Positions 1 through 9,091 are shown, counted from the first letter of the stretch. The stretch: DNA of 64,000 nt from Microbulbifer thermotolerans (GCF_900112305.1 NZ_FOKT01000007.1:73398-137397), one strand, 5' to 3'. Notes: generated by a model not told the origin, from the sequence alone. A program made the numbers and translations.

Positions 1-10
1 CGGCTTCCCT

Positions 11-222
11 CTGTTCCCCGCATGTGCGGGGATAAACCGTTCTGATAGTCCTGCTCGATTTGCTGCTGCTCCTGTTCCCCGCATGTGCGGGGATAAACCG
101 CGAACTGGGTTCAGATAGTGGCCGGGCAAACGCTGTTCCCCACATGTGCGGGGATAAACCGAGCGGACTGGGGAAGAGCCAGACGCTGAAGCGCTGTTCC
201 CCGCATGCGCGGAGATAAACCG
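11..222 (+). CRISPR. Type I-E-like CRISPR array, trailer end (4 repeats, 3 complete spacers)
   Basis: Four 29-bp repeats lie at 11-39, 72-100, 133-161 and 194-222, separated by three 32-bp spacers. A partial spacer fills 1-10, so the array continues to the left. The repeat begins CTGTTCCCC and ends GGGGATAAACCG, with a CCCCGCA/TGCGGGG stem; this is the type I-E class of repeat. The 61-bp period and the GATAAACCG 3' end imply rightward transcription. Repeat 3 has one change (G to A at its tenth base), and repeat 4 has two (T to C, G to A). Degeneration at the distal end marks the old, trailer side. No cas genes are in the window; they and the leader should lie to the left. Confidence 0.96.
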
Positions 223-476
223 ATATTGACTCTTCTCGTTTGTCTAATCGTCGGCTGTTATCCCCAACCCTGCAAATAAATCGGCGAAACCGGAGCTGTG
301 TGCCTGATTCCGGCGCGGCTGCGGGAGATACAGAAACTGGCAAGAATCCCGCAACTTTAGATGGCGACAGAGGCTTTCGGTGGGGTTAGTCTGTAAGGGT
401 TTTGATATTGCGTGCGGATACTCTATCCATGTTGCATCCCCTTCGCGCGCTAAATGACACAATACGGAGTCGAAGC
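223..476. other. Gene-free stretch after the CRISPR array
   Basis: No convincing gene, RNA or repeat is seen here. A 72-codon frame on the minus strand (244-462) has no recognisable family, no good ribosome site and overlaps the next gene's upstream region. The segment probably contains the promoter of the yghU-like gene, but I see no clear -35/-10 pair. Confidence 0.5.
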
Positions 477-1370
477 ATGACGGATAACACCTATACCCCG
501 CCTCGGGTGTGGAAATGGGACACAGAGAACGGCGGCGCCTTTGCCAGTATCAATCGCCCTGTGGCCGGTCCTACGCACGACAAGTCCCTGCCGGTTGGCA
601 GACATCCATTGCAGCTGTACTCGCTGGCCACGCCCAACGGCGTTAAGGTAACTATTATGCTCGAAGAGTTGCTGGCGCTGGGGCACGAGGGGGCGGAATA
701 CGATGCGCACCTGATCCGAATTACCGAGGGCGATCAGTTTGGCAGTGGCTTTGTGGAAGTGAATCCCAATTCTAAGATTCCGGCGCTGATGGATCGCAGC
801 GCGAATCCACCTATCCGGGTGTTTGAGTCCGGTTCCATTTTGCTTTATCTGGCGGAAAAGTTCGGCGCATTTCTGCCGCAAGCACCGGCGCAGCGCACTG
901 AGTGTCTCAACTGGCTCTTCTGGCAGATGGGTAGCGCGCCCTATTTGGGTGGCGGCTTCGGTCACTTCTACGCTTATGCGCCGGAAAAATACGAGTACCC
1001 CATCAACCGCTTCACCATGGAAGTGAAGCGCCAATTGGATGTGCTGGACCGGCAGCTGGCTGAGCACCGCTATGTGGCTGGTGAGGAATACACCATTGCG
1101 GATATGGCTATTTGGCCCTGGTACGGCGCTCTGGTCAGAAATGCCCTCTATGACGCGGGGGAGTTTCTCGATGTGCAAAGCTATAAGCATGTGGTGCGCT
1201 GGGCGGAAGAGATAGCGCAGCGTCCGGCGGTGCAGCGCGGGCGCATGGTGAACCGCACTTGGGGCGAGCCGGCTGAGCAACTGCACGAGCGGCATGATGC
1301 CAGCGATTTTGACCGCCGCACTCAGGATAAGATCGGCCCCGGCGGGGATTCCCGGGAAACCACTGATTAA
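477..1370 (+). CDS. yghU: GSH-dependent disulfide-bond oxidoreductase, YghU-like GST
   Basis: The 297-residue protein matches remembered Escherichia coli YghU almost end to end: the N-terminus MTDNTYTPPRVWKWD, the thioredoxin-fold stretch LYSLATPNGVKVTIMLEELL (around 40-60), NPNSKIPAL, FESGSILLYLAEKFG, and the C-terminal helical segment YTIADMAIWPW followed by ERHDASDF. YghU-type nu-class GSTs bind two glutathiones and reduce disulfides or peroxides in the cytoplasm. The frame is open from 402, but the homologous start is the ATG at 477. The TAA stop (1368-1370) lies inside the left terminal repeat of the small element that begins at 1356, so the last residues may come from that element. It converges with the sirtuin gene. 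Confidence 0.95.
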   Translation: MTDNTYTPPRVWKWDTENGGAFASINRPVAGPTHDKSLPVGRHPLQLYSLATPNGVKVTIMLEELLALGHEGAEYDAHLIRITEGDQFGSGFVEVNPNSKIPALMDRSANPPIRVFESGSILLYLAEKFGAFLPQAPAQRTECLNWLFWQMGSAPYLGGGFGHFYAYAPEKYEYPINRFTMEVKRQLDVLDRQLAEHRYVAGEEYTIADMAIWPWYGALVRNALYDAGEFLDVQSYKHVVRWAEEIAQRPAVQRGRMVNRTWGEPAEQLHERHDASDFDRRTQDKIGPGGDSRETTD

Positions 1371-1468
1371 TTGGTTAAAAATACTTCGGGGTCAGGTGAG
1401 AAGCCCATCCCTTTGCCTGAGCGCCCCGAAGCCCACTACAACTCCCGTGTGAATGCAGCGGCGGTCCC
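1356..1468. repeat. MITE-like element, short form, between convergent genes
   Basis: The left terminal repeat GAAACCACTGATTAA starts at 1356. The right one, ending GCGGTCCC at 1468, is its degenerate reverse complement and resembles the right ends of the other copies. Inside is the conserved box CTTCGGGGTCAGGTGAGAAG, and then its partner CCTGAGCGCCCCGAAG in inverted orientation, giving a stem. The box and right-end segment are shared with the copy at 11161. The element fills the space between the stop of the yghU-like gene, which it contains, and the sirtuin stop at 1469-1471. No clear target duplication is visible (flanks CCGG and TTAA), so it is probably old. Confidence 0.7.
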
Positions 1469-2356
1469 TTAAAGCAGCGCGAGCGCGGCGGCGAGGGTTT
1501 CGCCAATGCGTGCGTTCAGTTTGAGGTCGAGCATGTCGTCCGCCCGTGTTCGGCCCAGGTTGAGTGCCGCCATGGGTTTGCGCCAGTCGCGCGCATAGCG
1601 GCAGAAGCGGTAGCCGGAATAAACCATCAGGGAGGAGCCGATTACCAGCAGGGCATCGCTGGCCTCTAGCGCATTCAGCGCTATTTGCACTCGCTCGCCG
1701 GGGACATTGTCGCCAAAGAAAACCACATCCGGTTTGAGGATGCCGCCGCAGTGGGGGCAGTCGGCGACGCAAAATCCGCTGAAATCCACTTCCAGATCGG
1801 CGTCGCCGTCCGGCGCGGCGGTGGCGTTGTGGCGGCGAAAATCCGGGTTCAGGGTGTGGCAGCGTTCGTGTACCGCCTGGCGGTCGCAGCGGTAGCCGCA
1901 GTGCATACAGATAACTTCATCTGCACGGCCGTGCAGGTCGAGTACCCGTCGGCTGCCGGCGCGCTGGTGGAGTCGGTCCACATTCTGGGTTACCAGCAGT
2001 TCTGTGTGTTGCCGCCGCTCCAGCTCCGCCAGATGCCGATGCGCCGCGTTGGGCTGAGCCCGGCGCATGGTCGGCCAGCCGATCAGGCTGCGGCCCCAAT
2101 AGCGCTGCCGGGTACTCAGGCTGCTCATAAAGTCCCCGTGCCGCACGGGCTGCTTGCGTTTCCAGGCGCCGTCCTGGTCCCGGTAGTCGGGAATGCCGGA
2201 ATCGGTGCTGACACCGGCCCCGGTGAGAATCATCAAACGCGGATAACGGCGGATAAAAGCGGCCAAGTGCTCGGCGGCCGCTTCTGCAGCGGTGGTTTGC
2301 TGCGGGCAGGGCGGCGCGAAGGTTTGCGCACTCGCGTTTCGGGGGCTGAGGGTCAT
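1469..2356 (-). CDS. NAD-dependent protein deacylase, class II (SIRT4-like) sirtuin
   Basis: The 295-residue protein has the full sirtuin core: GAGVSTDSGIPDYRD (46-60) for NAD binding, TQNVDRLH (123-130), the catalytic histidine in LHG (142), and a zinc ribbon with Cys150, Cys153, Cys200 and Cys203. The stretches RHGDF, RQRYWGRS, KPDVVFFGD and YSGYRF, and the long loop between the two zinc CXXC pairs, are typical of class II (SIRT4-like) sirtuins rather than CobB. Family members remove acyl groups from lysines using NAD. The frame is open to 2503, but that upstream part is low-complexity and Pro/Cys-rich; the ATG at 2356 gives a normal length. It is convergent with yghU. Substrate cannot be told from sequence. 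Confidence 0.93.
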   Translation of the reverse strand: MTLSPRNASAQTFAPPCPQQTTAAEAAAEHLAAFIRRYPRLMILTGAGVSTDSGIPDYRDQDGAWKRKQPVRHGDFMSSLSTRQRYWGRSLIGWPTMRRAQPNAAHRHLAELERRQHTELLVTQNVDRLHQRAGSRRVLDLHGRADEVICMHCGYRCDRQAVHERCHTLNPDFRRHNATAAPDGDADLEVDFSGFCVADCPHCGGILKPDVVFFGDNVPGERVQIALNALEASDALLVIGSSLMVYSGYRFCRYARDWRKPMAALNLGRTRADDMLDLKLNARIGETLAAALALL

Positions 2357-2399
2357 GGGTGGCACCGGCAGAGTATCTGGTGGGTGCCGAGAGTATGCC

Positions 2400-2651
2400 T
2401 CAAAGTGATGACAGTTTCCGCCACGAAAGCAGCAGCCTGGCGGCGCGGGAAGGCATCCGGGTGCGCGACAGCCGCTGCGCGGTGAAACCGCCGATTGCCG
2501 CAAGGCCGATCAGTGCGGGCAGGGAAATACGCCGCAAGCCTGCGGTTACACTGTTTTTTTGCCGATTCAGCAAGACCACGGCGCAGGCCCGTTGTTTTTC
2601 CATTTCCCGGCTGTGCTGTTGAATCGCTTTACTTAAAGATCTCAAGGACAT
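2400..2651 (-). CDS. Small YqjK-like protein
   Basis: An 83-residue basic protein that begins MSLRSLSKAIQQHSREMEKQ. It has an amphipathic N-terminal helix, then one possible hydrophobic segment (LPALIGLAAIGGF, around 42-54) and an Arg-rich tail. It is the last of three co-directional genes resembling the E. coli yqjD-yqjE-yqjK group; the assignment leans on position and size, because the sequence itself is weakly conserved. The start at 2651 overlaps the end of the YqjE-like gene by 23 bp; an upstream in-frame ATG at 2687 would add 12 residues. Function unknown; perhaps membrane-associated. Confidence 0.62.
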   Translation of the reverse strand: MSLRSLSKAIQQHSREMEKQRACAVVLLNRQKNSVTAGLRRISLPALIGLAAIGGFTAQRLSRTRMPSRAARLLLSWRKLSSL

Positions 2652-3135
2652 CCCGAACCGCCGCTTGTAGCTGTCGCTTGGTTTCACTGAAGCCGAGCAG
2701 AGTGCCTAGCCTGCGCTGGTACAGAAGGATTGCCGCCAGAATCAGGACTTGCGCGAGTACAAATACGGCAAAACCGACGTAAATCGATTGCGAGTAGCGA
2801 TAGCCGATCAGGCCCGCACCACCGCAGAAACTCAGTACCAGCGTGATGGCCAGGGGCAGGAGCAGCAGCTGCAGGGCGATAAGGCGCTTGCCGGCAGTGA
2901 GGGTGCGGCTCAGCTCCAGCTGTGCTAGCGCGCGCAAATTTTCAAGCCACGCTGACATAAGCGTCAGTGTGGCTTCTGTTTGTGTCAACGCTTTGTCCGT
3001 GCCGCCCGGCGGTGGTGGCGTATCTTCTGTGCCTGTGTGGCCATGTGCTGAATCCGCTTCACCACCGCCAGCCAGCTTGTCCGCAGTCTGGCGGTGGGTG
3101 TTTCCAGAAGGCCGTGTTTGATTGGTGTTTGCCAT
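2629..3135 (-). CDS. YqjE-like (phage-holin superfamily) inner-membrane protein
   Basis: This 168-residue protein has a polar, Gly/Thr/Pro-rich N-terminus of about 45 residues. An amphipathic helix (WLENLRALAQLELSRT) follows, and then two hydrophobic segments, LLLLPLAITLVLSFCGG and YVGFAVFVLAQVLILAAILL. This helix plus two-TM arrangement is that of the YqjE / DUF1469 family. These proteins travel with YqjD-type membrane-anchored proteins and are of unknown function; stationary-phase envelope roles are suspected. The gene sits 39 bp downstream of the YqjD-like gene and overlaps the YqjK-like gene, so the three are probably one operon. The N-terminal extension is longer than in E. coli. Confidence 0.78.
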   Translation of the reverse strand: MANTNQTRPSGNTHRQTADKLAGGGEADSAHGHTGTEDTPPPPGGTDKALTQTEATLTLMSAWLENLRALAQLELSRTLTAGKRLIALQLLLLPLAITLVLSFCGGAGLIGYRYSQSIYVGFAVFVLAQVLILAAILLYQRRLGTLLGFSETKRQLQAAVRDVLEIFK

Positions 3136-3174
3136 TGAATGCCGATCCCGCTGGTACGGTTTCAGGTGTGGTAT

Positions 3175-3426
3175 TTATTTCAGCAGTTTGGCAATTACCC
3201 AGCCCACGGCAAAAGCACAGCCGACACTGAGCACCGGGTGCGCCTTAATTGTGTCTTCGGCACGTTTCTCTAAGTTGTTGGCCTGTTGTTTGCCGGTTTT
3301 CAGTGTGGTGGCAGCCCGCTTTTTCAGGTGCTCCGCTGTTTCGCTTGCTGCCTCACCAGCGAGTTGGTAAGCCTGAGCCAACTTTTCCCGACCGGAGTTT
3401 TGCTGAGAGGTTTTTGCCGTGGCCAT
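3175..3426 (-). CDS. YqjD/ElaB (DUF883) family membrane-anchored protein
   Basis: The 83-residue protein consists of a charged, Ala/Lys-rich helix (about 15-60) and one C-terminal membrane segment, HPVLSVGCAFAVGWVIAKLL. This is the DUF883 plan. E. coli YqjD and ElaB are tail-anchored inner-membrane proteins that can associate with ribosomes in stationary phase (established for E. coli, inferred here). It is the first gene of the trio with the YqjE- and YqjK-like genes. The usual GG dipeptide before the membrane anchor is not obvious. Start at 3426 gives the expected family length. Confidence 0.85.
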   Translation of the reverse strand: MATAKTSQQNSGREKLAQAYQLAGEAASETAEHLKKRAATTLKTGKQQANNLEKRAEDTIKAHPVLSVGCAFAVGWVIAKLLK

Positions 3427-3524
3427 AACGCGTTCCTCACTCTTGGAAATGGGTCCCAGTATCCTAGAGTCGCGGTCGGCAAATCGTTAACTTGGGTGTG
3501 ACTTGAGGTTCAGTGCGGGCACTT

Positions 3525-4469
3525 TTACGTGTTTGCCGCACCACTGCGCCAGCGGCGGATGTTTTCCACCACGCCGTCCAGCAGTCGCTGGCGGCTTTCG
3601 CGGCTGATCCAGGCGCTGTGCGGGGTGATGATCAGGTTGGGGATATCGGCGGCCAATAGCGGATGGTCCGGCGGTGGGGGTTCCGCGCTCAAAACGTCCA
3701 GGGCGGCGCCGCCCAGGTGGCCGCTTTTCAGAGCGGCCGCGAGGGCCGGTTCATCGATCAGGCCGCCGCGCGCGGTGTTGATCAGGAAGGCGCCGGGTTT
3801 CATGGCGGCGAGGAAGTCCCCGTCCACCAGCCGTTCTGTATGCGCGCTGAGGGGGCAGTGCAGGCTGATGACATCGGATTCCGCCAGCAATTGCACCAGC
3901 GGCACCCGGCCTTCCTGTCGGCGGCCGGTAAAGGATTCCGCCACCAGAATTTCCATACCTAGTGATCGGCCCAGTTGGGCGAATCTTTGCCCCAGATTGC
4001 CGTAGCCGATAATGCCGAGCTTCTTGCCCGCCAGCTCTACCACCGGGTGCTCCAGCAGGCAGAAAATCGGCGACTGGCTCCAGCGGCCGGATTTCACGTC
4101 ACTGTCGTACTGGTGCCAGCGGGTGGCCAGCGCCAGCATCAGTGCCAGGGCGTGTTGTGGCACAGAGGCGCCGGCGTAGCCCTGTACGTTGCGCACCGGG
4201 ATACTGCGGGCCTCGGCCGCTTCCAGGTCGATGTTGTTGGTGCCGGTGGCGCAGACGCAGATCAGCTTTAAGTTCGGGGCGCTTTCGATCAGGGGGCGAT
4301 CGAGGACCACCTTGTTGCTGACCACCACGTCCGCGCCGGCGATGCGCGCGGCGGTTTCCTCCGCCGCGGTGGTCTCAAAGAAGTCCCAGTGATCCAGGGA
4401 GGCTTCCAGAGCGGAGGTGTCCAGCTCCTCCAGTTTCATGGTCAGAGTATCGAGGAATACGCCGCGCAT
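3525..4469 (-). CDS. D-isomer-specific 2-hydroxyacid dehydrogenase
   Basis: A 314-residue NAD(P)-dependent dehydrogenase of the D-2-hydroxyacid family (hydroxypyruvate/glycerate dehydrogenase branch). It has the Rossmann motif GIIGYGNLGQ (152-161) and the catalytic triad Arg234 (NTARGG), Glu263 (AEPPP) and His284 (PHSAW). ATGTNNID (74-81) is the substrate-side loop seen in HprA/glycerate dehydrogenase-like members. It would interconvert a 2-keto acid and a D-2-hydroxy acid in the cytosol; glyoxylate or hydroxypyruvate is the likeliest substrate, but this is inference. It lies 34 bp downstream of metG on the same strand, so it may be co-transcribed. Confidence 0.92.
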   Translation of the reverse strand: MRGVFLDTLTMKLEELDTSALEASLDHWDFFETTAAEETAARIAGADVVVSNKVVLDRPLIESAPNLKLICVCATGTNNIDLEAAEARSIPVRNVQGYAGASVPQHALALMLALATRWHQYDSDVKSGRWSQSPIFCLLEHPVVELAGKKLGIIGYGNLGQRFAQLGRSLGMEILVAESFTGRRQEGRVPLVQLLAESDVISLHCPLSAHTERLVDGDFLAAMKPGAFLINTARGGLIDEPALAAALKSGHLGGAALDVLSAEPPPPDHPLLAADIPNLIITPHSAWISRESRQRLLDGVVENIRRWRSGAANT

Positions 4470-4503
4470 CGCTGAATCCCGTTTGCCCGCTGAAAGACTG
4501 GGT

Positions 4504-6543
4504 TTACATCACCCGCATGCCCGGCTTGGCGCCTTCGTGGGGTTCGAGTATCCACAGGTCCTTGCCGCCGGGGCCGGCGGCGAGCACCATGCCTTCGCTG
4601 ACGCCGAAGCGCATTTTGCGCGGGGCCAGGTTGGCGACCATCACGGTGTGCTTGCCGATCAGATCCTCGGGGTTGTAGGCACTCTTGATACCGGCGAATA
4701 CCTGGCGGGTTTCACCGCCCAGATCCAGGGTCAGCTTCAGCAGTTTACCCGCGCCTTCGACATGTTCTGCGTTGGCGATGAGTGCGATGCGCAGATCCAC
4801 CTTGGCGAAGTCGTCGAATTGGATTTGCGGTGCTATGGGTTCTTCGGCCAGCGGACCGCTGGCGGGCTTTGCCTCTGCCTGCAGTTTTGCCAGGGATTCT
4901 TTGGCTGCTTCCATGACGGCGTCCACCTGAGATTTTTCTACACGCTGCATCAAGGGTTTGAATTTGTTGATCTGGTGGTCGGCCAGTGGGGTGGTGGCCG
5001 CGGCCCAGTCCAGTTCACAGTTGAGGAATTGCGCCGCCTTGGCTGCGGTATTCGGCAGCACCGGTGCCAGCCAGGTGATCAGGGCGCGGAACATGTTGAC
5101 ACCCTGGGAGCAGATGGCCAGAACTTCGGCCTCTTTGCCTTCCTCCTTGGCCAGGGACCAGGGCGCCTTGTCGGCGATCCAGGCGTTGGCGGCGTCGGCC
5201 AGTGCCATGATATCGCGCATGGCGCGGGCGTATTCGCGGCTCTCGTAGTATTCGGCGATGCGCGGCGCGGCCTCGACAAACTGTTGCCAGAGGGCTTCGT
5301 CGGCGAGTGCGTTCGCCAGTACACCGCCGGATTTGTTGACGAATTTGGCGGTGCGCGAGGCGATGTTCACCACCTTGCCCACCAGGTCGGAATTCACCTT
5401 GGCGATAAAGTCGTCCAGGTTCAAATCCAGGTCGTCGACACCGGCGGTGAGCTTGGCGGCGAAGTAGTAACGCAGGTACTCGGGGTCCAGGTGGTCGAGG
5501 TAGTTGCGCGCATTGATAAAGGTGCCGCGGGATTTGGACATCTTTTTGCCGTTGACGGTCAAAAAGCCGTGCACGCACACCTTGGTGGGGGTGCGGAAGT
5601 CCGCCGAGTGCAGCATCGCGGGCCAGAAGAGGGCGTGGAAGTTGACGATGTCTTTGCCGATAAAGTGGTACACCTCGGCGTCACTGTCTTTTTTCCAGAA
5701 ATCCCGCCAGTCGAGGCCGCGTTGGTCGCAGTAGTTTTTCAGGCTGGCCATATAGCCGATGGGGGCGTCCAGCCAGACGTAGAAGTATTTGCCGGGGGCA
5801 TCCGGAATTTCAAAACCGAAATAGGGGGCGTCGCGGGAGATGTCCCACTCCTGCAGGCCCTCTTCCAGCCACTCCGCCAGCTTGTTGGCCATTTCCTCCT
5901 GCAGGTGGCCCGCGCGGGTCCACTGCTTCAAAAAGTCGCTGAAGGCCGGAAGCGTGAAGAAGAAGTGCTCGGACTCTTTTTCGACCGGTGTGGCGCCGGA
6001 GATGGCGGACACGGGATCTATCAGCTCCGTAGGGCTGTAGGTGGCGCCGCAGGCCTCGCAGTTGTCGCCGTATTGATCCGGGGTGCCGCAGCGCGGGCAG
6101 GTGCCCTTGATATAGCGGTCGGCCAGAAACAGTTGTTTCTCCGGATCGAAGGCCTGGGTAATGGTGCGCGAGGCGATATGGCCGTTCTCGGACAGGCGCC
6201 GGTAGATCATGGCCGACAGCTCGCGGTTCTCCTCCGAATGGGTGGAGTGGTAGTTGTCCACGTCGATCAGGAAGCCGGAAAAGTCGCGCTCGTGCTCCGC
6301 CTGCATATTGCTGATGTGCTGTTCCGGCGTCAGGCCCAGTTGTTCGGCCCTGAGCATAATGGCGGTACCGTGGGCGTCGTCGGCGCACATGTAGAGGCAC
6401 TGGTGGCCGCGCGCGCGCTGGAAGCGGGCCCAGATGTCAGTCTGGATATATTCGAGCACATGGCCTAAGTGCAGTGAGCCATTGGCGTAGGGCAGTGCGC
6501 TGGTGACCAGGATTTTTCGCGGTGTGGGGCGCGTTTCGGACAT
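4504..6543 (-). CDS. metG: Methionine-tRNA ligase
   Basis: Class I aminoacyl-tRNA synthetase charging tRNA-Met. Visible are the HIGH-type motif HLGH (25-28), the zinc knuckle [18 protein letters not shown], the KMSKS loop, the anticodon-binding helical domain, and the C-terminal EMAP/Trbp111-like tRNA-binding domain that starts near [12 protein letters not shown]. The 679-residue length is that of the dimeric E. coli type. Two ATGs are possible: 6555 and 6543. I chose 6543 because GGA lies seven bases before it and it gives the usual N-terminus, whereas 6555 has no ribosome site. It is divergent from mrp, the usual gammaproteobacterial arrangement; the shared 190-bp region should hold both promoters. 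Confidence 0.98.
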   Translation of the reverse strand: MSETRPTPRKILVTSALPYANGSLHLGHVLEYIQTDIWARFQRARGHQCLYMCADDAHGTAIMLRAEQLGLTPEQHISNMQAEHERDFSGFLIDVDNYHSTHSEENRELSAMIYRRLSENGHIASRTITQAFDPEKQLFLADRYIKGTCPRCGTPDQYGDNCEACGATYSPTELIDPVSAISGATPVEKESEHFFFTLPAFSDFLKQWTRAGHLQEEMANKLAEWLEEGLQEWDISRDAPYFGFEIPDAPGKYFYVWLDAPIGYMASLKNYCDQRGLDWRDFWKKDSDAEVYHFIGKDIVNFHALFWPAMLHSADFRTPTKVCVHGFLTVNGKKMSKSRGTFINARNYLDHLDPEYLRYYFAAKLTAGVDDLDLNLDDFIAKVNSDLVGKVVNIASRTAKFVNKSGGVLANALADEALWQQFVEAAPRIAEYYESREYARAMRDIMALADAANAWIADKAPWSLAKEEGKEAEVLAICSQGVNMFRALITWLAPVLPNTAAKAAQFLNCELDWAAATTPLADHQINKFKPLMQRVEKSQVDAVMEAAKESLAKLQAEAKPASGPLAEEPIAPQIQFDDFAKVDLRIALIANAEHVEGAGKLLKLTLDLGGETRQVFAGIKSAYNPEDLIGKHTVMVANLAPRKMRFGVSEGMVLAAGPGGKDLWILEPHEGAKPGMRVM

Positions 6544-6730
6544 CGGTTTTTCCATCGGCTGAGGGGTTTTGGCCGGAGCGGCCGGACATCGTAAAAAGAC
6601 CGCGGAATATAGCAGATTTGCGGGGTGGCTGGGAGCGCGGGGCTTTCCGCCGGGGCACGATGCGGCTGGCTTTGGCGGAGGTGATCCGACACAATGCCGC
6701 CGAATTTACATTCGTCGAGAGGGAAGAGCT

Positions 6731-7861
6731 GTGAGCGATCACGAACACGATCATCTGCCCGCGGAGGTGCAGGTGGAGCTGGAGCGCCTGGCGGAGAGCC
6801 TGGGGCAGTTGCACGATCCGGCCACCGGGTTGCCGCTGGACGAGTTGGACGCGGAGATTGAGGTGGGTTTTGAGGGGGGCACTGTGTTCGTCGGCCTCAC
6901 CCTCGGTTATCCCTGTGCCGGCCGGGAGGCGGACTGGGATGCGCGGCTGCGCGAGGCCTGCCTGCCGACGCTCAAGGGCGGTCCACTGGGAGAGGCGCAG
7001 CTGCAGTTCGAACTGTTCAGTGACATTCCGGTCACTGGCGCGGCGGATGCGCCAGAACCTTTGCGGGGCGTCAAAAATATTGTCGCGGTGGCGTCGGGCA
7101 AGGGCGGTGTGGGCAAGTCTACCACCGCGGTGAATCTGGCTCTGGCTCTGGCGGCCGAGGGGGCCAGTGTCGGCCTGCTGGATGCGGATATCTACGGTCC
7201 CAGTCTGCCCACCATGCTCGGTACCGAGGGGGTACGCCCGGATGTTAAGGAGCAGAAATTTTTCCTGCCGGTAGAGGCTCGGGGGCTGAAGACCATGTCC
7301 CTGGGCTATTTGATGACGGAGGAAACCCCGGCAGTGTGGCGCGGCCCCATGGCCAGCGGCGCTTTGAATCAGATTTTGACGCAAACTCTGTGGGGTGAGT
7401 TGGATTACCTGTTTGTGGATATGCCTCCGGGCACCGGGGATATTCAGCTGACCCTGGCGCAGAACACCACCCTCGCCGGTGCGGTAATTGTGACTACGCC
7501 CCAGGACCTGGCGTTAAAAGATGCCATCAAGGGGGTGGAGATGTTCCGCAAGGTATCGGTACCGGTGCTGGGCATTGTGGAGAACATGTCCCTGCACACC
7601 TGTTCCCAGTGCGGCCACAGCGAACCGATTTTCGGCAGCGGCGGTGGTGAGCGCATCGCCGCCGATTACCAGACCCGCCTGCTCGGTCAGCTTCCCCTGA
7701 CTTTGGCGATCCGAGAGGACGCCGATGGCGGCTTGCCCACTGTGGCCTCGGACCCGGAGGGGGAGATTGCGGGGCTTTACCGCGATATCGCCCGCCGCGC
7801 TGCGGCGCAGATCTGGCTGAACGCCGGTGAAGAGGATTTACCGCAAATTGAAGTGTCCTAA
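6731..7861 (+). CDS. apbC: Iron-sulfur cluster carrier protein Mrp/ApbC
   Basis: A 376-residue MinD/Mrp P-loop ATPase that delivers Fe-S clusters in the cytoplasm. It has an N-terminal MIP18 (DUF59)-like domain (about 15-100), the deviant Walker A SGKGGVGKS (122-130), the Mrp signature MPPGTGD (231-237), and the cluster-bridging CXXC pair Cys291/Cys294 in CSQCGH. The start is GTG at 6731, with the purine-rich AGGGAAGAG just upstream; the open frame to 6569 is low-quality and overlaps the metG promoter region. It is divergent from metG. The TAA stop abuts the MITE-like element at about 7862. Confidence 0.96.
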   Translation: MSDHEHDHLPAEVQVELERLAESLGQLHDPATGLPLDELDAEIEVGFEGGTVFVGLTLGYPCAGREADWDARLREACLPTLKGGPLGEAQLQFELFSDIPVTGAADAPEPLRGVKNIVAVASGKGGVGKSTTAVNLALALAAEGASVGLLDADIYGPSLPTMLGTEGVRPDVKEQKFFLPVEARGLKTMSLGYLMTEETPAVWRGPMASGALNQILTQTLWGELDYLFVDMPPGTGDIQLTLAQNTTLAGAVIVTTPQDLALKDAIKGVEMFRKVSVPVLGIVENMSLHTCSQCGHSEPIFGSGGGERIAADYQTRLLGQLPLTLAIREDADGGLPTVASDPEGEIAGLYRDIARRAAAQIWLNAGEEDLPQIEVS

Positions 7862-8072
7862 GGGCGCTTTGAGGTATCTGCGCCCAGGGGAGAAAGAGAA
7901 GTCGAGTCTGGGGCGAAGCTCAAGTGATGGGGTAGGCATTTCGAAACCGTCGGATACAAGGATGTATCCGGCGGAGCTACAGGGATGTACTGGTGCGTTT
8001 TCGAAATGCCTACCCCATTGCTTGAGCGCCACAGGGCTAGCTACAGCGCTCGTGCAAATTAAGCACAGGCTC
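7862..8072. repeat. MITE-like element, long form, with 29-bp hairpin arms
   Basis: The core is a large hairpin with arms at 7918-7946 and 7999-8027 that match at 27 of 29 positions; the arms run from GCTCAAG inwards to CATTTCGAAA. Inside is a second stem-loop (GGATACA/TGTATCC, within 7947-7973). The right terminal repeat (8054-8072, GCAAATTAAGCACAGGCTC) matches the other family members read in the same orientation. The left end is degraded, placed near 7862 right after the mrp stop. It fills the space between convergent mrp and trhO and could act as a bidirectional terminator, though there is no T tract. Confidence 0.75.
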
Positions 8073-8110
8073 TCTGATTGTTCTTAAAAAGGCCGCATAA
8101 CCCTGTGGGA

Positions 8111-9091
8111 TCAGGATTGGGCGGCTTGCCGCTTGCGCAGTGAATATTTGCGGCGGCGGCGCGCGGCGATGGCTTCCCGCGCCTCCTGGCCGATATGCGG
8201 TTCGCCCCGCTGTTTGGCCAGCTGGATTTGTTTCTCCCGCTCGCGCAGTCGGGCCCGTTTTTCCTCGGAGACCTTGTCGTGGCAGTGGGGACAGCTGACG
8301 CCCTGTTCGTACAGGGGAGATTGTTTGTCCTCCGGTGTGACCGGCATGCGGCAGGCGTGGCACTGGTCGTAGTTGCCCGGCTGCAGGTCGTGGTTGACGG
8401 TGACGCGGTCATCGAAGACAAAGCACTCGCCCTCCCACAGGCTCTCTTCCTTGGGCACTTCTTCCAGGTATTTGAGAATGCCGCCCTGCAGGTGGTAGAC
8501 CTCTTTAAAGCCCTGCTCTTTCAGATAGGCGGTGGACTTTTCGCAGCGGATACCGCCGGTGCAGAACATGGCCACTTTTTTGTGTTTGTCCGGGTCCAGG
8601 TTTTCCTGCACGTACTGGGGAAACTCGCGGAAGCTGTCGGTCTTGGGGTTCACCGCATTCTTGAAGGTGCCCACCTGATATTCGTAGTCGTTGCGGGTGT
8701 CGATCAGCAGCACCTCCGGATCGGAGATGAGCGCGTTCCAGTCTGCGGGTTTGACATAGGTGCCGACGCTGCGCCGCGGATCTATCCCCTCTACACCCAT
8801 AGTGACGATTTCTCGCTTCAGCTTCACCTTGCTGCGCAGGAAGGGGGGCTTGTCGGTGTAGGATTCTTTGTAATCCAGGTCCGCCAGGCGCGGGTCGGAT
8901 TTCAGGTGCGCCAGCAGGGCATCTATGCCCTCGCGGGAGCCGGCCACAGTGCCGTTGATGCCTTCGCGAGCCAGCAGCAGGGTGCCGCGGACTTGCCGGT
9001 CGAGCATGACTTTGAGCAGGGGATCGCGCAGGGATTCGAAGTCGTCCAGGGTGACGAACTTGTAGAGTGCGCACACGACGGTGGAATTCAT
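8111..9091 (-). CDS. trhO: tRNA uridine(34) hydroxylase TrhO (YceA), rhodanese family
   Basis: The 326-residue protein has an N-terminal acylphosphatase-like domain ([28 protein letters not shown]), a central rhodanese domain ([14 protein letters not shown]; active-site loop [10 protein letters not shown] with Cys177) and a C-terminal cysteine-rich segment ([12 protein letters not shown]) followed by a basic tail. TrhO oxygenates U34 of certain tRNAs to 5-hydroxyuridine, the first step towards cmo5U/mo5U, without a prephenate supply. Length and order match the E. coli protein. It converges with mrp across a MITE-like element. Upstream, 9092-9271 is a short intergenic region with a divergent small acidic gene. 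Confidence 0.96.
   Translation of the reverse strand: MNSTVVCALYKFVTLDDFESLRDPLLKVMLDRQVRGTLLLAREGINGTVAGSREGIDALLAHLKSDPRLADLDYKESYTDKPPFLRSKVKLKREIVTMGVEGIDPRRSVGTYVKPADWNALISDPEVLLIDTRNDYEYQVGTFKNAVNPKTDSFREFPQYVQENLDPDKHKKVAMFCTGGIRCEKSTAYLKEQGFKEVYHLQGGILKYLEEVPKEESLWEGECFVFDDRVTVNHDLQPGNYDQCHACRMPVTPEDKQSPLYEQGVSCPHCHDKVSEEKRARLREREKQIQLAKQRGEPHIGQEAREAIAARRRRKYSLRKRQAAQS

Noticed and set aside
244-462. 72-codon minus-strand frame between the CRISPR array and yghU
   Set aside because: No ribosome site, no recognisable features, and it would run through the yghU upstream region.
4417-6468. Very long plus-strand open frame (683 codons) opposite metG
   Set aside because: It mirrors the metG coding frame; high-GC third positions leave the antisense strand open. 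The metG protein has full family motifs and the antisense translation has none.
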